A program made the translations under genes and the position numbers. A stretch of 64,000 bases of DNA from Rossellomorea marisflavi (GTDB lineage Bacteria > Bacillota > Bacilli > Bacillales > Bacillaceae_B). The stretch is taken from assembly GCA_003667865.1 (NCBI GenBank), contig CP033051.1, positions 62,001-126,000 of the forward strand. Direction: 5' to 3'. This document shows, one piece after another, positions 19,517 to 29,621 of the stretch. The notes beneath the pieces were generated by a model, which was not told the origin of the DNA, did no database searches, and saw only the letters and a program-made list of their open reading frames with translations. How positions within the stretch are numbered: position 1 is the first letter of the stretch; each line of letters opens with the position of its first letter.

Positions 19517-19558
19517 GAAATCACCTATTACTTGAATTCATTTCAATAGTATCATGAA

Positions 19559-21943
19559 TTAAATAATCGTACTAGTGTCCTGAATCCCTTCTAATTCTTC
19601 ACCTGATATCAGAACATCCCTCGGCTTACTTCCTCTTGATTCTGACACAATTCCGTTATCTTCCATCATCTCGATTAGCCTTGCCGCACGATTATATCCA
19701 ATTCGAAAATGTCTTTGTAAGAGGGAAGTAGATGCACCACCTTGATCAATGACAAATTCACATGCCTCATAGAACAGCTCATCTTCCCCTTCGGTTACTT
19801 GCGCCTTCTTTAAAAGCTCTTCTTGCTGGAACAGATAATTTGGTTCTCCTTGAGCACGCACATGTTCTATTATCGTATCAATTTCTTCATCAGATACAAA
19901 GGTTCCTTGAAGTCGGACAGGCTTTGATGAACCATTTTCTAATAAAAGCATATCACCTTTACCCAGTAATCGTTCAGCTCCACTAGTATCAATAATTGTA
20001 CGTGAATCCACTTGTGAGGAGACTGAGAACGCTACTCGTGTTGGGACGTTTGCTTTTATAAGTCCTGTAATAACATCTACGGATGGTCTTTGGGTAGCAA
20101 TTAATAGATGAATTCCACAAGCCCTTGCCTTTTGAGCAATTCGGCAAATTGCTTCTTCTACATCTGCAGGTGACATCATCATTAAATCTGCAAGCTCATC
20201 AATAACAATCACTAAATAAGGTAACGCTTGCTGAGGCTGACCGTGTTTCTTCGCATGATCATTATATCCCTTTATATTACGAACTCCAGTATGAGCAAAA
20301 AGTTCGTATCTTCTTTCCATTTCCTCCACAGCCCACTTTAATGCTGCAGTTGCAGCCTTAACATCTGTAATAACTGGACTAACTAGATGAGGAATATGGT
20401 TATAAGGAGCAAGCTCTACCATTTTTGGATCAATCAATAGAAGTTTTAACTCTTCTGGAGTTGCCTTATAGAGTAGACTCACTAAAATGGAATTAATACA
20501 GACACTCTTACCAGATCCAGTAGCACCAGCAATAAGACCATGTGGCATTTTGCCAAGATCCGTCACGATCGCCTGACCAGAAATATCCAATCCTAATGCA
20601 GCTGTTAACGGAGAAGGTGATGTCTGGAATGCCTCACTTGAGATGACCTCGCTAATCCATACAGGACGACTTTCATGATTGGGGACCTCAATTCCAATCG
20701 TGTGTTTGCCTGGTATTGGAGCTTCCATTCGAATATCTTTTGCTGCAAGACTTAGTTTAATATCATCCGTTAGGTTCGTAATTTTATTCACTTTTACTCC
20801 GGGTTGCGGTTGAACTTCAAATTGTGTAACAGATGGTCCCTGTGTTACCTTCACGACCTTAGCCTTAACATTAAAATTCTCTAAAGTGTCATCAAGGCGA
20901 TCTCTTTGTTGTATCAACCAATCCTCACTGCTAACCTTTTCAGCAGGCGGTACAAGGTATTCCACTTTAGGGAACTGGTAACCTTTCCGGTAATTCGTTT
21001 CTTCAATCATCTGCTGATAACTTGAAGAAGCTTGGTTCCCTTGTTCAGCCTGAACAATACCCTTTGACTGTGAATCTGACTGCTTACTCATTTCAGCTTC
21101 TGCTGTCTTCTGAGCAACTGGTTGTTTACTTATACTTCTTTTATCTTGCTTTAACATTAAAACGTTAAAGGGTAGATGACTTCGTTCCGGTTTGCTTTCA
21201 CTTCTTTTAGGCTCTTCCACTGAAGCTGGGTTTGAACTTTTTTCTTCTGTAGACATATCAATTCGGGTTTCAAGATCCATTTCTACCTCTTGAATCGTTT
21301 CTTCTTGGTCTACTTCAACAGGGAAATCACCCTCTGTTTCTTCCACATATCGTACATCGTCTACATTCTCATCACTAGAGAAAGATAAATAGTCTTGTTC
21401 CTCCTGTTCTGGATGTAATGCTTCACTATGTAAAGGTGTAGGTACTGCCTCATCTTGAACCATTTCCATTCCCACATCATTTTGATTTTGAATCCATTCA
21501 TCATTGGGAGAAGAGGGGGGTGTCTCCTCTTTTATAAAACTACTAAGCTCATATTCAACTAAATTCTCATCTTCAATTAATTTCTTCTTCCTACCATATA
21601 GGGGTGAGGGAATCTCTGTCGGTCTAAAAGGCTGCTTTGATTTATAATCTACTTTTGGCATTTGCTCTTTATGTTTTGGCCGAACATGAATGTGTTCCTG
21701 CTCCCAATCGTGTTTCTTTCCTTTTCGTTCCGACTTCTTCTTCAATTCTGTTCTATCCTTAGAATCTTTGTTTTCATCGGGAATTAACGGAAATCGAAAT
21801 TGACCTTTCGGATAATGATAAGTGATCCTTGTCTCTACGTCCTTCTGCTGCGTGAGATTTCGTGTTGGATTCTCGTTCTCTATGCTTGTACTCTTTACTT
21901 CTTCATCTTGTCCAAATCCAAAAAACTTTTTAAACCAATTCAA
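19559..21943 (-). CDS. sftA: DNA translocase SftA (soluble FtsK/SpoIIIE family)
   Basis: ATP-driven DNA pump that clears DNA from the closing division septum. 794 residues. The first 300 or so are low-complexity and Glu/Gln rich with no membrane helices, which separates it from SpoIIIE/FtsK. The motor contains GATGSGKS (Lys479) and the Walker B VIVIDELADLMMM. The C-terminal winged-helix gamma domain (about 730-785, with IGYNRAARLIEMME) reads orienting sequences. The start is TTG (MNWFKKFFGFG is the conserved N-terminus) after a weak GAGTGA site. It is shorter than B. subtilis SftA in the linker only. Confidence 0.94.
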   Translation of the reverse strand: MNWFKKFFGFGQDEEVKSTSIENENPTRNLTQQKDVETRITYHYPKGQFRFPLIPDENKDSKDRTELKKKSERKGKKHDWEQEHIHVRPKHKEQMPKVDYKSKQPFRPTEIPSPLYGRKKKLIEDENLVEYELSSFIKEETPPSSPNDEWIQNQNDVGMEMVQDEAVPTPLHSEALHPEQEEQDYLSFSSDENVDDVRYVEETEGDFPVEVDQEETIQEVEMDLETRIDMSTEEKSSNPASVEEPKRSESKPERSHLPFNVLMLKQDKRSISKQPVAQKTAEAEMSKQSDSQSKGIVQAEQGNQASSSYQQMIEETNYRKGYQFPKVEYLVPPAEKVSSEDWLIQQRDRLDDTLENFNVKAKVVKVTQGPSVTQFEVQPQPGVKVNKITNLTDDIKLSLAAKDIRMEAPIPGKHTIGIEVPNHESRPVWISEVISSEAFQTSPSPLTAALGLDISGQAIVTDLGKMPHGLIAGATGSGKSVCINSILVSLLYKATPEELKLLLIDPKMVELAPYNHIPHLVSPVITDVKAATAALKWAVEEMERRYELFAHTGVRNIKGYNDHAKKHGQPQQALPYLVIVIDELADLMMMSPADVEEAICRIAQKARACGIHLLIATQRPSVDVITGLIKANVPTRVAFSVSSQVDSRTIIDTSGAERLLGKGDMLLLENGSSKPVRLQGTFVSDEEIDTIIEHVRAQGEPNYLFQQEELLKKAQVTEGEDELFYEACEFVIDQGGASTSLLQRHFRIGYNRAARLIEMMEDNGIVSESRGSKPRDVLISGEELEGIQDTSTII

Positions 21944-22107
21944 AGCGAATCACTCTTTCTAATAGAATCACTATATATTTTATCAGTTATAGAGCAAAAT
22001 ACGAACACATTTCAACAAATAGTTATATGGTATGATACATGACATTTTTCTAATATCTCTTTTTGACACTAGTACAATGAAACTTCCTGTGACAAATAAT
22101 AAATAAA

Positions 22108-22192
22108 GGCATCTCAAGAAGAAATGAGTCAGCCTCCTCTCTACAATCTTTCAATGTAGTAAGAGGTAGTGACTGTTCCTTTTGAGATACCC
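22108..22192 (-). terminator. Terminator after ytpR
   Basis: On the minus strand GGTATCTCAA pairs with TTGAGATGCC, followed by TTTATTTATT. Inner hairpins (CTACATTGAAAGATTGTAG, CCTCTTAC) fill the 60-base interior. Confidence 0.65.
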
Positions 22193-22207
22193 TCACTTGT
22201 ACATATA

Positions 22208-22813
22208 TTAGGAATTAAATGCTTGTCCTACTTGATAGTGATCATCAAGTACTAGTATTCCTTTTTCTTGCGGTGCGTTTGGTAGATTTAATTCTTTAGC
22301 AGAACAAATCATCCCAGAAGAAGGAATTCCACGAAGCTCTGCGTCTTTAATAACCATTCCGCTTGGCATAACTGCACCAACCTTCGCCACAACTACTTTT
22401 TGATTTTGATCTACATTCGGAGCTCCACAAACGATTTGAAGTGTTTCTTCACCAACATTCACCTTACAAACACTTAGTTTATCTGCATTTGGGTGCTTTT
22501 CTTTACTCTCTACAAATCCTACTACAAATTTCGGAGTGAAATCAGCCTTAATTTTCGTGTCAAATCCGTTCTGTTTAAGAATTTGATTGATTTCCTCTAA
22601 GCGATCCTTGTTCATATCAACTTGACCGTTTTCGGTTACATTTATATACTCAGATGCAGCAAATACATTGTACCCTAGTGTTTCTCCTGTCTCATCAGAT
22701 TTGATTAATGCGACATTTCCTTTACGTTCAAAGCTTGTTTTTCCTTCAAAACCTGGAACTATTGAAATTATTAATGTATCACCAATGCCTTCTTTGTTAT
22801 AAAAAACATTCAT
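22208..22813 (-). CDS. ytpR: YtpR, tRNA-binding (EMAP/PheT-N) domain protein
   Basis: 201 residues. The C-terminal half (about 92-198) is an OB-fold tRNA-binding domain of the type at the start of PheT: VGFVESKEKHPNADKLSVCKVNVG and PSSGMICSAKELNLP. The N-terminal part is a DUF4479 region. Likely binds tRNA or RNA structure; the biological role is unknown. Its ATG overlaps the ytpQ stop by one base (TAATG), so the two are translationally coupled. Confidence 0.93.
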   Translation of the reverse strand: MNVFYNKEGIGDTLIISIVPGFEGKTSFERKGNVALIKSDETGETLGYNVFAASEYINVTENGQVDMNKDRLEEINQILKQNGFDTKIKADFTPKFVVGFVESKEKHPNADKLSVCKVNVGEETLQIVCGAPNVDQNQKVVVAKVGAVMPSGMVIKDAELRGIPSSGMICSAKELNLPNAPQEKGILVLDDHYQVGQAFNS

Positions 22814-23622
22814 TACTTTTTCTCCTCTCGTTTCACACGATTTTTTGCAAGAATAAAGATTGGCTCTAACTCATCATGTTCATAAATAAATGACAAGGCT
22901 GTGATTGGCACTTTCCCATTTGTAAAAAAGCTCATTGTTAACTGAGCAAGCACATCATATCCTGTTTCATTTCGGATATCACCGATAACTAATACATCTT
23001 GATGTGGAACAGATACCGTCATATCTCCCTCAATTTTGGCCTTAAAGTCCTTTAATAGAGAATCATTTAATATTCTACTGGCATCATATCCATCATTTTG
23101 ATTGAGGAAATAAAAAATATTCCCTGCTACTTCATCCTTTTTCGTTGAAGTCGGTAATGACCGGATATTAAAGCGGGCAATTTCTTTAAGTTTTTCTGGT
23201 GTCCAGCCTTCTTTGTTCGCTTTGTTTTCATCAATTAATTGATACGTTGTACCCAAATCTAATGCATAGTACACACGAGTTTCTGCTGTATGCTCATCAT
23301 ATAGTAAGGGTTGTCCATTACTAGACTCTACTGGAAAAGATGTAGAACGAATGACAGGAAAAACCTTCTTTTCCTGCTGAGATAAGCTTGTTTCTAGCCC
23401 CATTACTTCTAGTGCTTCTTCCACATAATAGACAACTTCATCTATAGCTGTTTCCTTCTCTTCCTGCCATTTTGCCACAATAGAAGGAAGGGTAACCGTA
23501 ATGCCTTTACCAGTTTCTTTGTTCTCAATTCGTAAGGTATCTTTTTCTCGATCATATGTAAACGTACGATTTTCTTTTTGTAGACGTTCTTGTAAAATAT
23601 TTTTTAATTTTTTACTGTCCAT
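22813..23622 (-). CDS. ytpQ: YtpQ, DUF1444 family protein
   Basis: 269 residues, cytoplasmic, no recognisable catalytic motif. Matches the DUF1444 pattern: a conserved [18 protein letters not shown] segment near the N-terminus and [16 protein letters not shown] later. AAAAGGAGG precedes the ATG. It is coupled to ytpR by a one-base overlap and follows ytpP after a 120-base gap. The function of the family is not established. Confidence 0.9.
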   Translation of the reverse strand: MDSKKLKNILQERLQKENRTFTYDREKDTLRIENKETGKGITVTLPSIVAKWQEEKETAIDEVVYYVEEALEVMGLETSLSQQEKKVFPVIRSTSFPVESSNGQPLLYDEHTAETRVYYALDLGTTYQLIDENKANKEGWTPEKLKEIARFNIRSLPTSTKKDEVAGNIFYFLNQNDGYDASRILNDSLLKDFKAKIEGDMTVSVPHQDVLVIGDIRNETGYDVLAQLTMSFFTNGKVPITALSFIYEHDELEPIFILAKNRVKREEKK

Positions 23623-23745
23623 GCTAATTCCTCCTTTTACCGCTTCAGGAGCACCATTTCATATTTTACAATAAAATAAGGCTAAACAAAAGAAATGGAG
23701 ATCTAACACAATCTCATTCTTTCCATTGCTTAGCCTTTACATGAA

Positions 23746-24063
23746 TTATGATGAAACACTTTGAAGAAATTCCGTTATTTCTTCTTTGGTTTTGCGGTCT
23801 TTACTTACGAACCGACCTAGTTCTTTACCATTCTCAAAAGCAATAAAGCTAGGGATCCCAAACACATTATGCTCTGTACAAATATCGATAAATTCATCAC
23901 GGTCTACATAAACAAATGTAAATTCCTGAAAGCTTTCTTCAATCTCTGGCAATATTGGTTCGATTACACGACAATCCGGACACCAATCTGCCGAAAACAT
24001 AAAGATATGTTTTCCATCGTTTTTCATTTGATTAAATTGATCTATGGATTCTAGGTTTCTCAT
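23746..24063 (-). CDS. ytpP: YtpP, thioredoxin-like protein
   Basis: 105 residues, a single thioredoxin fold. The active site is [13 protein letters not shown] (CPDC at about 28-31) and the cis-proline is in FGIPSFIAF. Thiol-disulfide reductase or bacillithiol-linked activity is likely. Its ATG directly follows the TAA of the PfoR-type gene (TAAATG), so the two are co-translated. Confidence 0.92.
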   Translation of the reverse strand: MRNLESIDQFNQMKNDGKHIFMFSADWCPDCRVIEPILPEIEESFQEFTFVYVDRDEFIDICTEHNVFGIPSFIAFENGKELGRFVSKDRKTKEEITEFLQSVSS

Positions 24064-25095
24064 TTATTTTCCTCCTGTCTCAATGAGCAGCTGATTCGGC
24101 TTAATCCAGCCAATCTTTCTCATGTACTCAGATAATAGCAGGGTTATGATGGCAGGTCCAATAAAATGCAAAACAACAACTTTTAGGAGCACCCCGCTAC
24201 TAAATCCCATTACTGTGAAAGTCATGATTTGACCAACAAAACCACTTGTTCCCATACCAGCACCCGCTGCATTATTCTCCATAATCCAAAGGGTTGTTCC
24301 AATGGGAGCCAAAAGCATCCCTGCAACTGTCGGCGGAATTAAGACTAAAGGATTTCGGACAATATTCGGTACTTGTAGCATTGATGTTCCAATCCCCTGC
24401 GCAAGGAAACCACCAAATTTGTTCTCTCGGTAGCTCATAACAGCAAATCCAATCATTTGTGCACTACAGCCAATTGTAGCGGCACCTGCTGCAATTCCAC
24501 TTAAGTCAAGCATAATCGCGATAGCAGCACTTGAAATTGGAGCTGTTAATGCTAATCCCATTAACGCTGCTACTAAAACTCCCATAATTATAGGACGTTG
24601 TTCTGTCGCCCATTCAATCCAACTACCGAATAACTCAACAAATTGTGAAATACCTGGTCCTATAAGAGCTGCCACTAAATAACCAGCTACAATCGTAATA
24701 AAAGGAGTAATGATAATATCAATACGCGTTGTTTTACTGACAAGCTTTCCAATCTCTGTTGAAATAACAGCAGCCACATAAGCACCTGCTGGCCCACCTA
24801 ATGTATAGCCTGCTGCACCTGTGACAACAGCAGCAAACATGACTAATGGTGGAGCTCCTAGGCCAAAGGCAATGGCAACACCAATAGCTGGTCCCGCTAG
24901 TGTAATGGCCAACTGCCCCATTTCAGTAAACACTGTGATTCCAAAGTAGTTCTCAAACAACTGTTCACCTAATGTACGAATAATTAATCCGATAATTAAT
25001 GAGCCAAATAGTCCCAAAGCCATATAGCTTAATGCATCAATAAAATATGATTTAGCTGAAAGTTTAATGCCTTTTTTGTTTAAGTATTCCTTCAA
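24064..25095 (-). CDS. PfoR-type PTS IIC-like membrane protein
   Basis: 343 residues with about ten hydrophobic segments rich in Gly, Ala and Ile. It matches the PfoR/COG3641 group, related to PTS sugar transporter IIC subunits: LSYMALGLFGSLIIGLIIRTLG near the N-terminus and GTSMLQVPNIVRNP and MGTSGFVGQI further on. No EIIA or EIIB genes lie nearby, so active sugar phosphotransfer is doubtful. The start is TTG at 25093-25095 with GAGGAGG at 8 bases. It abuts ytpP. The substrate is unknown. Confidence 0.82.
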   Translation of the reverse strand: MKEYLNKKGIKLSAKSYFIDALSYMALGLFGSLIIGLIIRTLGEQLFENYFGITVFTEMGQLAITLAGPAIGVAIAFGLGAPPLVMFAAVVTGAAGYTLGGPAGAYVAAVISTEIGKLVSKTTRIDIIITPFITIVAGYLVAALIGPGISQFVELFGSWIEWATEQRPIIMGVLVAALMGLALTAPISSAAIAIMLDLSGIAAGAATIGCSAQMIGFAVMSYRENKFGGFLAQGIGTSMLQVPNIVRNPLVLIPPTVAGMLLAPIGTTLWIMENNAAGAGMGTSGFVGQIMTFTVMGFSSGVLLKVVVLHFIGPAIITLLLSEYMRKIGWIKPNQLLIETGGK

Positions 25096-25460
25096 ATTCT
25101 TATCCTCCTCTTTCTATATAGTTTTCCCAATGAGCAGCTCCAAAATGAGTATCGTATAAATATAGTGCAATAACAGCCTTAAAGCTTACTCAGCACTTAG
25201 CAATGGGGCACTCATTCATATAGTAGGGATGTTTTGGAAAAATGTCCATATTAGCGTAAAAAAAAGAGCCTTTCAAACGAGACTAGTGGTTCAGTTTTTA
25301 TGTAAATTTGAAAAAACAGTCAAATGGGACTGCTATATATTCAATGCTCAAAGCGCAGGTTTTTCGTAAGTGCCAATTTTTATAAAAGTTTTCTTTGTAA
25401 CTAGGTATTTCATTGATAGGGGTTTTTTCAGTAACGATAAGCTTGGATGACTACTGCAAT
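25096..25460. other. Intergenic stretch upstream of the PfoR-type gene
   Basis: No convincing gene on either strand; A/T rich. It probably contains the promoter of the PfoR-ytpP unit. Together with the repeat cluster to its right it forms an 836-bp gap, the largest gene-free stretch in the window. Confidence 0.6.
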
Positions 25461-25461
25461 G

Positions 25462-25639
25462 CGGACATTTATTCCGTTAATTTAGTTAAAAACAATGAAT
25501 TTTGAGTGTTAGCGGACATCTGTTCCTCTATTTTACAAAATCAAGGTCACCCTCTTAATGAATATTGATTATAACGGAATAAATGTCCGTCAGCACTTCG
25601 AAATGAGCGATAATTAGTGAAATAGAGGAATAAATGTCC
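25462..25639. repeat. A-B-A'-B' inverted repeat cluster
   Basis: Unit A (CGGACATTTATTCCGTTA, 25462-25479) has an exact inverted copy A' at 25572-25589. Unit B (starts GGACATCTGTTCCTCTATTT, 25514-25535) has an inverted copy B' at 25618-25639 with 19 of 22 matches. A and B share GGACATYTRTTCC. The order A-B-A'-B' is interleaved, not nested. No reading frame is maintained across it. Confidence 0.85.
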
Positions 25640-25931
25640 TCACTCAATACTACTTTGTCGCTAATTCGCAACTTTAGTTGACTAAAGGTACCTTTTTTAA
25701 GCTGCAAATTTAATTTGAAATTTAGAATATATTTATGGATAAAATCCTCTATAGTTTTTTCACTGCTGCCATTCAGAAACTAAATTTGCTACATAAATTC
25801 TGGACCACAATATGTTAGTATACCAACAAAAAAGCATACGAAATATATTGTGAATTCGTATGCTAAAGGTATTGGTTTTTCCTATTTTGTACTTCTAATC
25901 TCAACCACTAATAGAAGACTTTGTTACTTCA

Positions 25932-26435
25932 TTATTTAAATTTTATCGATGTCACAATTTCCATCATCATTTCAGCATGACTCGACAAATCTGCTGCTTC
26001 AGACTGTGTTGTCATTTTAACACCACCAGTACCAACAACTAGTTCGTATAGCCCATCTTCTTGATTAATTTCTCGAATAATATAGTAGCCAAAGCGGTCC
26101 TCATCTTCAAAACTTCCATGATCGACAATGTCCTCTTCATCTTCAATACCTAATTCATATAATAACTTACTAGACTGGTCTTCATTAGGATTCCAGAAAA
26201 GAATATACTGATTAGAGCCTTTGGTAATAATGATATTATTTTCAGATGACGCTTCAATCTTAGCTCGAAAAGGGAGATTTAAGGAAACGTCCCCTATTGT
26301 CTGATCTGTTTTTGTTACTGGGTTTTCAAGAATTTTTTGTACAGCCTCTGCGGTTTTACTTTGCTCTTCATCAATGGATGCACTACAGGCTGACATACTG
26401 ATGAGCACAGCCATCAGAATCATCAATCGTTTCAA
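25932..26435 (-). CDS. Putative lipoprotein of unknown function
   Basis: 167 residues. Starts MKRLMILMAVLISMSACSAS: a short basic-hydrophobic signal with a lipobox-like SMSA-C, Cys at residue 17, so probably membrane-anchored on the outside. The rest is acidic (EEDIVDHGSFEDEDRFGYYII) with no motif I recognise. The start is TTG with AAAGGAGG at 9 bases. It is flanked by the inverted repeat cluster downstream and repeat copy D upstream. Confidence 0.8.
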   Translation of the reverse strand: MKRLMILMAVLISMSACSASIDEEQSKTAEAVQKILENPVTKTDQTIGDVSLNLPFRAKIEASSENNIIITKGSNQYILFWNPNEDQSSKLLYELGIEDEEDIVDHGSFEDEDRFGYYIIREINQEDGLYELVVGTGGVKMTTQSEAADLSSHAEMMMEIVTSIKFK

Positions 26436-26630
26436 CGTAAACGTCCTCCTTTTCTAGGACTAGTTTACTATAATCATACTCTTCATACCATATTTTTGAC
26501 AAGATGCTTTTTTCATGGTTCCTATTGATTAGAATACTCTCTTCGTTATGGTACTATGATTATAAGTACTGACTTAGCTCAAATCTCACTACCACCTTAG
26601 TTTTGACGAGCATCATTTGTTATTTTTACT

Positions 26631-26758
26631 GAGTTGATTGGAGCGGAAGGTGCTTGACTCCTGCGGGACATAGCGGGAATAGTGAGACCCCACAGCGAAG
26701 CGAGGAGGCTCACTCCCGCCCCGCGGAAAGCAAGCACCTGGAGTGGAAAGCAACGGAC
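26631..26758. repeat. Dispersed hairpin repeat, copy D
   Basis: Same orientation and short form as copy A: GAGTTGATTGGAGCGGAAGG to GAGTGGAAAGCAACGGAC (128 bp). It lies between the lipoprotein gene and ytoQ, which diverge. Confidence 0.88.
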
Positions 26759-26858
26759 TAGGTTTGAAAGTAGGAATTATACTCAAATTTTAATTGAGTA
26801 AATAAAATAAAACTTCTTAATATCAAGAACTATTAACAATAAATAAGGAGGAAGATTT

Positions 26859-27302
26859 ATGAAAATAACTGTCTATTTAGCTGGAGAAATTCATAGTCAA
26901 TGGCGTGATGAGATTCGTGAAAAAAGTAAATCTCTGCAATTACCTATTCACTTTGTTGGGCCAATGGAAAACCATGACCGCTCGGACTCTATTGGTGAAA
27001 TCATCTTAGGAGAACAACCAAACAAGATTTTAAAAGATGAAGCAGCTTCAAGCATCAATAACTTACGCACACAGCTTCTAATGGAAAAATCCGACCTTGT
27101 AATTGCACTATTTGGGGAAAAATATAAACAATGGAACACGGCTATGGACGCAAGTAGCGCTCTTGCTCTTGGAAAACCGCTTATACTAGTTAGACCTGAA
27201 ACCTTACACCACCCGTTAAAAGAGCTTTCCCGTAAAGCAAATGTAACTGTTGAAAGCATCGATCAAGCATTAAAAGTCTTATCATATATTTTTGAAGGCT
27301 AA
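26859..27302 (+). CDS. ytoQ: YtoQ family protein
   Basis: 147 residues. Fold resembles the nucleoside 2-deoxyribosyltransferase group (opening KITVYLAGEIHSQWRDEI, then KSDLVIALFGEKYKQWNTAMDASSALALGKPLILV), so a nucleotide- or nucleoside-related substrate is plausible but not proven. Length matches the YtoQ family. AAGGAGGAAG precedes the ATG. Stand-alone gene ending in a strong terminator convergent with the DUF84 gene. Confidence 0.92.
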   Translation: MKITVYLAGEIHSQWRDEIREKSKSLQLPIHFVGPMENHDRSDSIGEIILGEQPNKILKDEAASSINNLRTQLLMEKSDLVIALFGEKYKQWNTAMDASSALALGKPLILVRPETLHHPLKELSRKANVTVESIDQALKVLSYIFEG

Positions 27303-27313
27303 TACGCTACGTA

Positions 27314-27356
27314 AAAAGGGAGTCCCTACTTTACAGAATGGACTCCCTTTTTACAT
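27314..27356. terminator. Bidirectional terminator ytoQ / DUF84 gene
   Basis: AAAAAGGGAGTCC pairs with GGACTCCCTTTTT, T-rich on both sides. Confidence 0.88.
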
Positions 27357-27875
27357 TTATTTTTGTTGGTATCTCCATTGTCCTAATAGCATTGAAACAA
27401 CATGTTGAAACATTTCATCCCTCGTAATCTCACCTGCAGTAAAAATACCTATTGCTCCTGCCTTATGACGAATACCCTTTTGCTTTGTGTAGGCATCCAT
27501 AATTGGACCCAGTTCTGAGCCCTCTCTTAGTGGTATTGCTACTTCCTCTGGAAGAAGAATTCTCGCGCCCCCTGCAATATAGCGTGCACCTTCACGTGTA
27601 ACTAGTGCTCCCCAATTGCATAAGAACATTCCAAATTCTGTATCAACTACGCCTCCTTCTAAGCCAACACCAATGTCTGCAGATTTATCTAGACCTAATA
27701 CACTTTCTGCACGATTTAAAGCACCTGTAATTGTCTCTTCATCTGAAAAAGGTTGGTCACTCACACCAGATTCTGTTTCAAAGCTGGTAAAAGAAATTTC
27801 ACTTGAATGCTTTGAAAAGGCATCTTCAACAGCCTTAATTTTTGCAGGATTTTTTGAACCAATCGCAACTAACAT
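27357..27875 (-). CDS. DUF84 / YjjX-type inosine-xanthosine triphosphatase
   Basis: 172 residues. House-cleaning NTPase that hydrolyses non-canonical ITP/XTP in its characterised relatives. Opens MLVAIGSKNPAKIKAVEDAF, the phosphate-binding SKNPxK loop, then SDQPFSDEETITGALNRA and GVGLEGGVVD, the acidic metal-binding part. GGAGAG precedes the ATG. Lies between ytoQ and ytoP; I do not know a B. subtilis gene at exactly this place. Confidence 0.88.
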   Translation of the reverse strand: MLVAIGSKNPAKIKAVEDAFSKHSSEISFTSFETESGVSDQPFSDEETITGALNRAESVLGLDKSADIGVGLEGGVVDTEFGMFLCNWGALVTREGARYIAGGARILLPEEVAIPLREGSELGPIMDAYTKQKGIRHKAGAIGIFTAGEITRDEMFQHVVSMLLGQWRYQQK

Positions 27876-27896
27876 GAAAATCTCTCCTTATACAGA

Positions 27897-27944
27897 AAGG
27901 ACCTGACCCTTAAAATGGAATCCACTTTTAAGGCCAGGTCGTTC
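27897..27944 (-). terminator. ytoP terminator
   Basis: On the minus strand GACCTGGCCTTAAAA pairs with TTTTAAGGGTCAGGTC, followed by CTTTCTG. Confidence 0.72.
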
Positions 27945-27957
27945 CTTTACCCTATCA

Positions 27958-29031
27958 TTATCCGTTTTGACGAATGAAATCAACTGTTTTTTGATCTGTT
28001 TCTTTTACTAGCTTTACAACTAGTTCCTTTGCAGCAGCATAATCATCAACATGAATCATAGAAGCATGTGTATGGATATAGCGTGAGCAAATTCCAATTA
28101 CCGCACTCGGCACACCTTCATTAGAGATATGTACACGTCCTGCATCTGTTCCGCCTTGGGAAATGAAGTATTGATATGGAATGTTATTAGACTCTGCTGT
28201 GTCTAAAATAAATTCACGCATTCCTTTGTGTGTAATCATGGAGCGGTCATAGATACGTAGAAGGGCACCTTTACCTAGATGACCAAATTCTTTCTTATCA
28301 CCTGTCATATCATTTGCAGGGCTTGCATCTAATGCATAGAAAATATCTGGTTTAATCAAGTTTGCTGCTGTTTGTGCTCCACGTAAACCAACTTCTTCTT
28401 GAACTGTCGCACCAGAATAAAGGTTATTTGGAAGTGTCTCATCCTTTAATTCTTTTAATAGCTCGATGGATAGACCACAGCCATAACGATTATCCCAAGC
28501 CTTAGCTAGAATTTTCTTCTCATTTGCCATTTGTGTGAAAGGACAAATTGGTACGATTTGTTGACCAGGTTTAATACCAATCTTAAGCGCATCTTCTTTG
28601 TCATCAGCACCGATATCAACTAACATATTTTTGATATCCATTGGTTTTCTTCTTTGATCTTCTGTTAAGTTATGTGGAGGGATTGATCCGATCACACCGA
28701 TTATTGGTCCATTATCTGTAATAATTTGAACTCTCTGTGCTAGTAGAACTTGACTCCACCAACCTCCAAGAGTTTGAAAACGGATCATTCCGTTCTCAGT
28801 GATAGACGTGACCATGAACCCGACTTCATCCATGTGTCCAGCTACCATTACAGTTGGTCCGTTTCCTTGACCCTTCTTATATCCAAATACTCCACCTAAA
28901 CGATCTTGAACAACTTCATCAGAGTATTTTGCTAATTCTTCTTTCATGAATGCTCTTACAGCATGCTCATTGCCAGGAGCACCTGGTAATTCGGTTAACG
29001 TTTTAAATAAGCTTAAAGTTTCCTGATTCAT
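27958..29031 (-). CDS. ytoP: M42 family metallo-aminopeptidase YtoP
   Basis: Di-metal aminopeptidase of the M42 (glutamyl aminopeptidase/PepA-like) family, cytoplasmic, normally assembling as a large hollow oligomer. 357 residues from the chosen start. Metal and catalytic signatures: [29 protein letters not shown], and the C-terminal THASM. Three ATGs occur in tandem (29029-29037); only the last lies about 7 bases from AAAGGGG, giving [12 protein letters not shown], which agrees with the family start. A longer frame exists but lacks a ribosome site. Confidence 0.93.
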   Translation of the reverse strand: MNQETLSLFKTLTELPGAPGNEHAVRAFMKEELAKYSDEVVQDRLGGVFGYKKGQGNGPTVMVAGHMDEVGFMVTSITENGMIRFQTLGGWWSQVLLAQRVQIITDNGPIIGVIGSIPPHNLTEDQRRKPMDIKNMLVDIGADDKEDALKIGIKPGQQIVPICPFTQMANEKKILAKAWDNRYGCGLSIELLKELKDETLPNNLYSGATVQEEVGLRGAQTAANLIKPDIFYALDASPANDMTGDKKEFGHLGKGALLRIYDRSMITHKGMREFILDTAESNNIPYQYFISQGGTDAGRVHISNEGVPSAVIGICSRYIHTHASMIHVDDYAAAKELVVKLVKETDQKTVDFIRQNG

Positions 29032-29273
29032 CATCATACCCCTTTTAAACAAATTATGTACTCTTTTATTTTACAGAACTTTCTTACCTCTTACCACCAT
29101 ATATACTTAAATTGGAGACATTTATTTAGAGACTCTAAATATAAGAACGCATAAGGGAATGAATCTCGTTATACACTTCTAAAGTGTCATGCTTCTCATT
29201 TCTAACTCTTCTTTGATATGATGTACATAATGAGTGAATAATATTGTTAAATACATTTGTTAGGAGGATCTTT

Positions 29274-29585
29274 ATGAAATGGAGATCATTTTTCATTGGT
29301 TTAGGTGTGGGGGTTGCAACAACCATTCTTGTAAGTGAAACATCCAAAAGAACTTCAACAATTTCTGCTGATAAGGTACTTACGAGGGTTAAAGATACAT
29401 TTAAGAAGGAAAGTAAGGTTGATGGTTCTTGGATTCATATGAAGCCTGAGGATTATAAGATGATGGATTATGAGACGAAGGTGTATAAGGGTGGAATTTC
29501 TAGAAGGAATGGGTCTGATGTAGAGCAGCTTGAGTTTCTGGCGGATGCTTATACTGGGTCTATTATTGATGTGTATTCTATATAA
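29274..29585 (+). CDS. ytzB: YtzB-like small membrane-anchored protein
   Basis: 103 residues from the ATG at 29274, which has AGGAGG at 7 bases; an earlier in-frame ATG at 29244 has no ribosome site. N-terminal hydrophobic helix (FFIGLGVGVATTILVS), then a small PepSY-like region (VDGSWIHMKPEDY...YKGGISRRNG...EFLADAYTGSIIDVY). The TGSIIDV end is typical of PepSY domains. Probably faces outside the cell; role unknown. Confidence 0.85.
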   Translation: MKWRSFFIGLGVGVATTILVSETSKRTSTISADKVLTRVKDTFKKESKVDGSWIHMKPEDYKMMDYETKVYKGGISRRNGSDVEQLEFLADAYTGSIIDVYSI

Positions 29586-29621
29586 AAGTAGGCTTTGGGT
29601 TGGATGGTATCTTGTGTAAGG

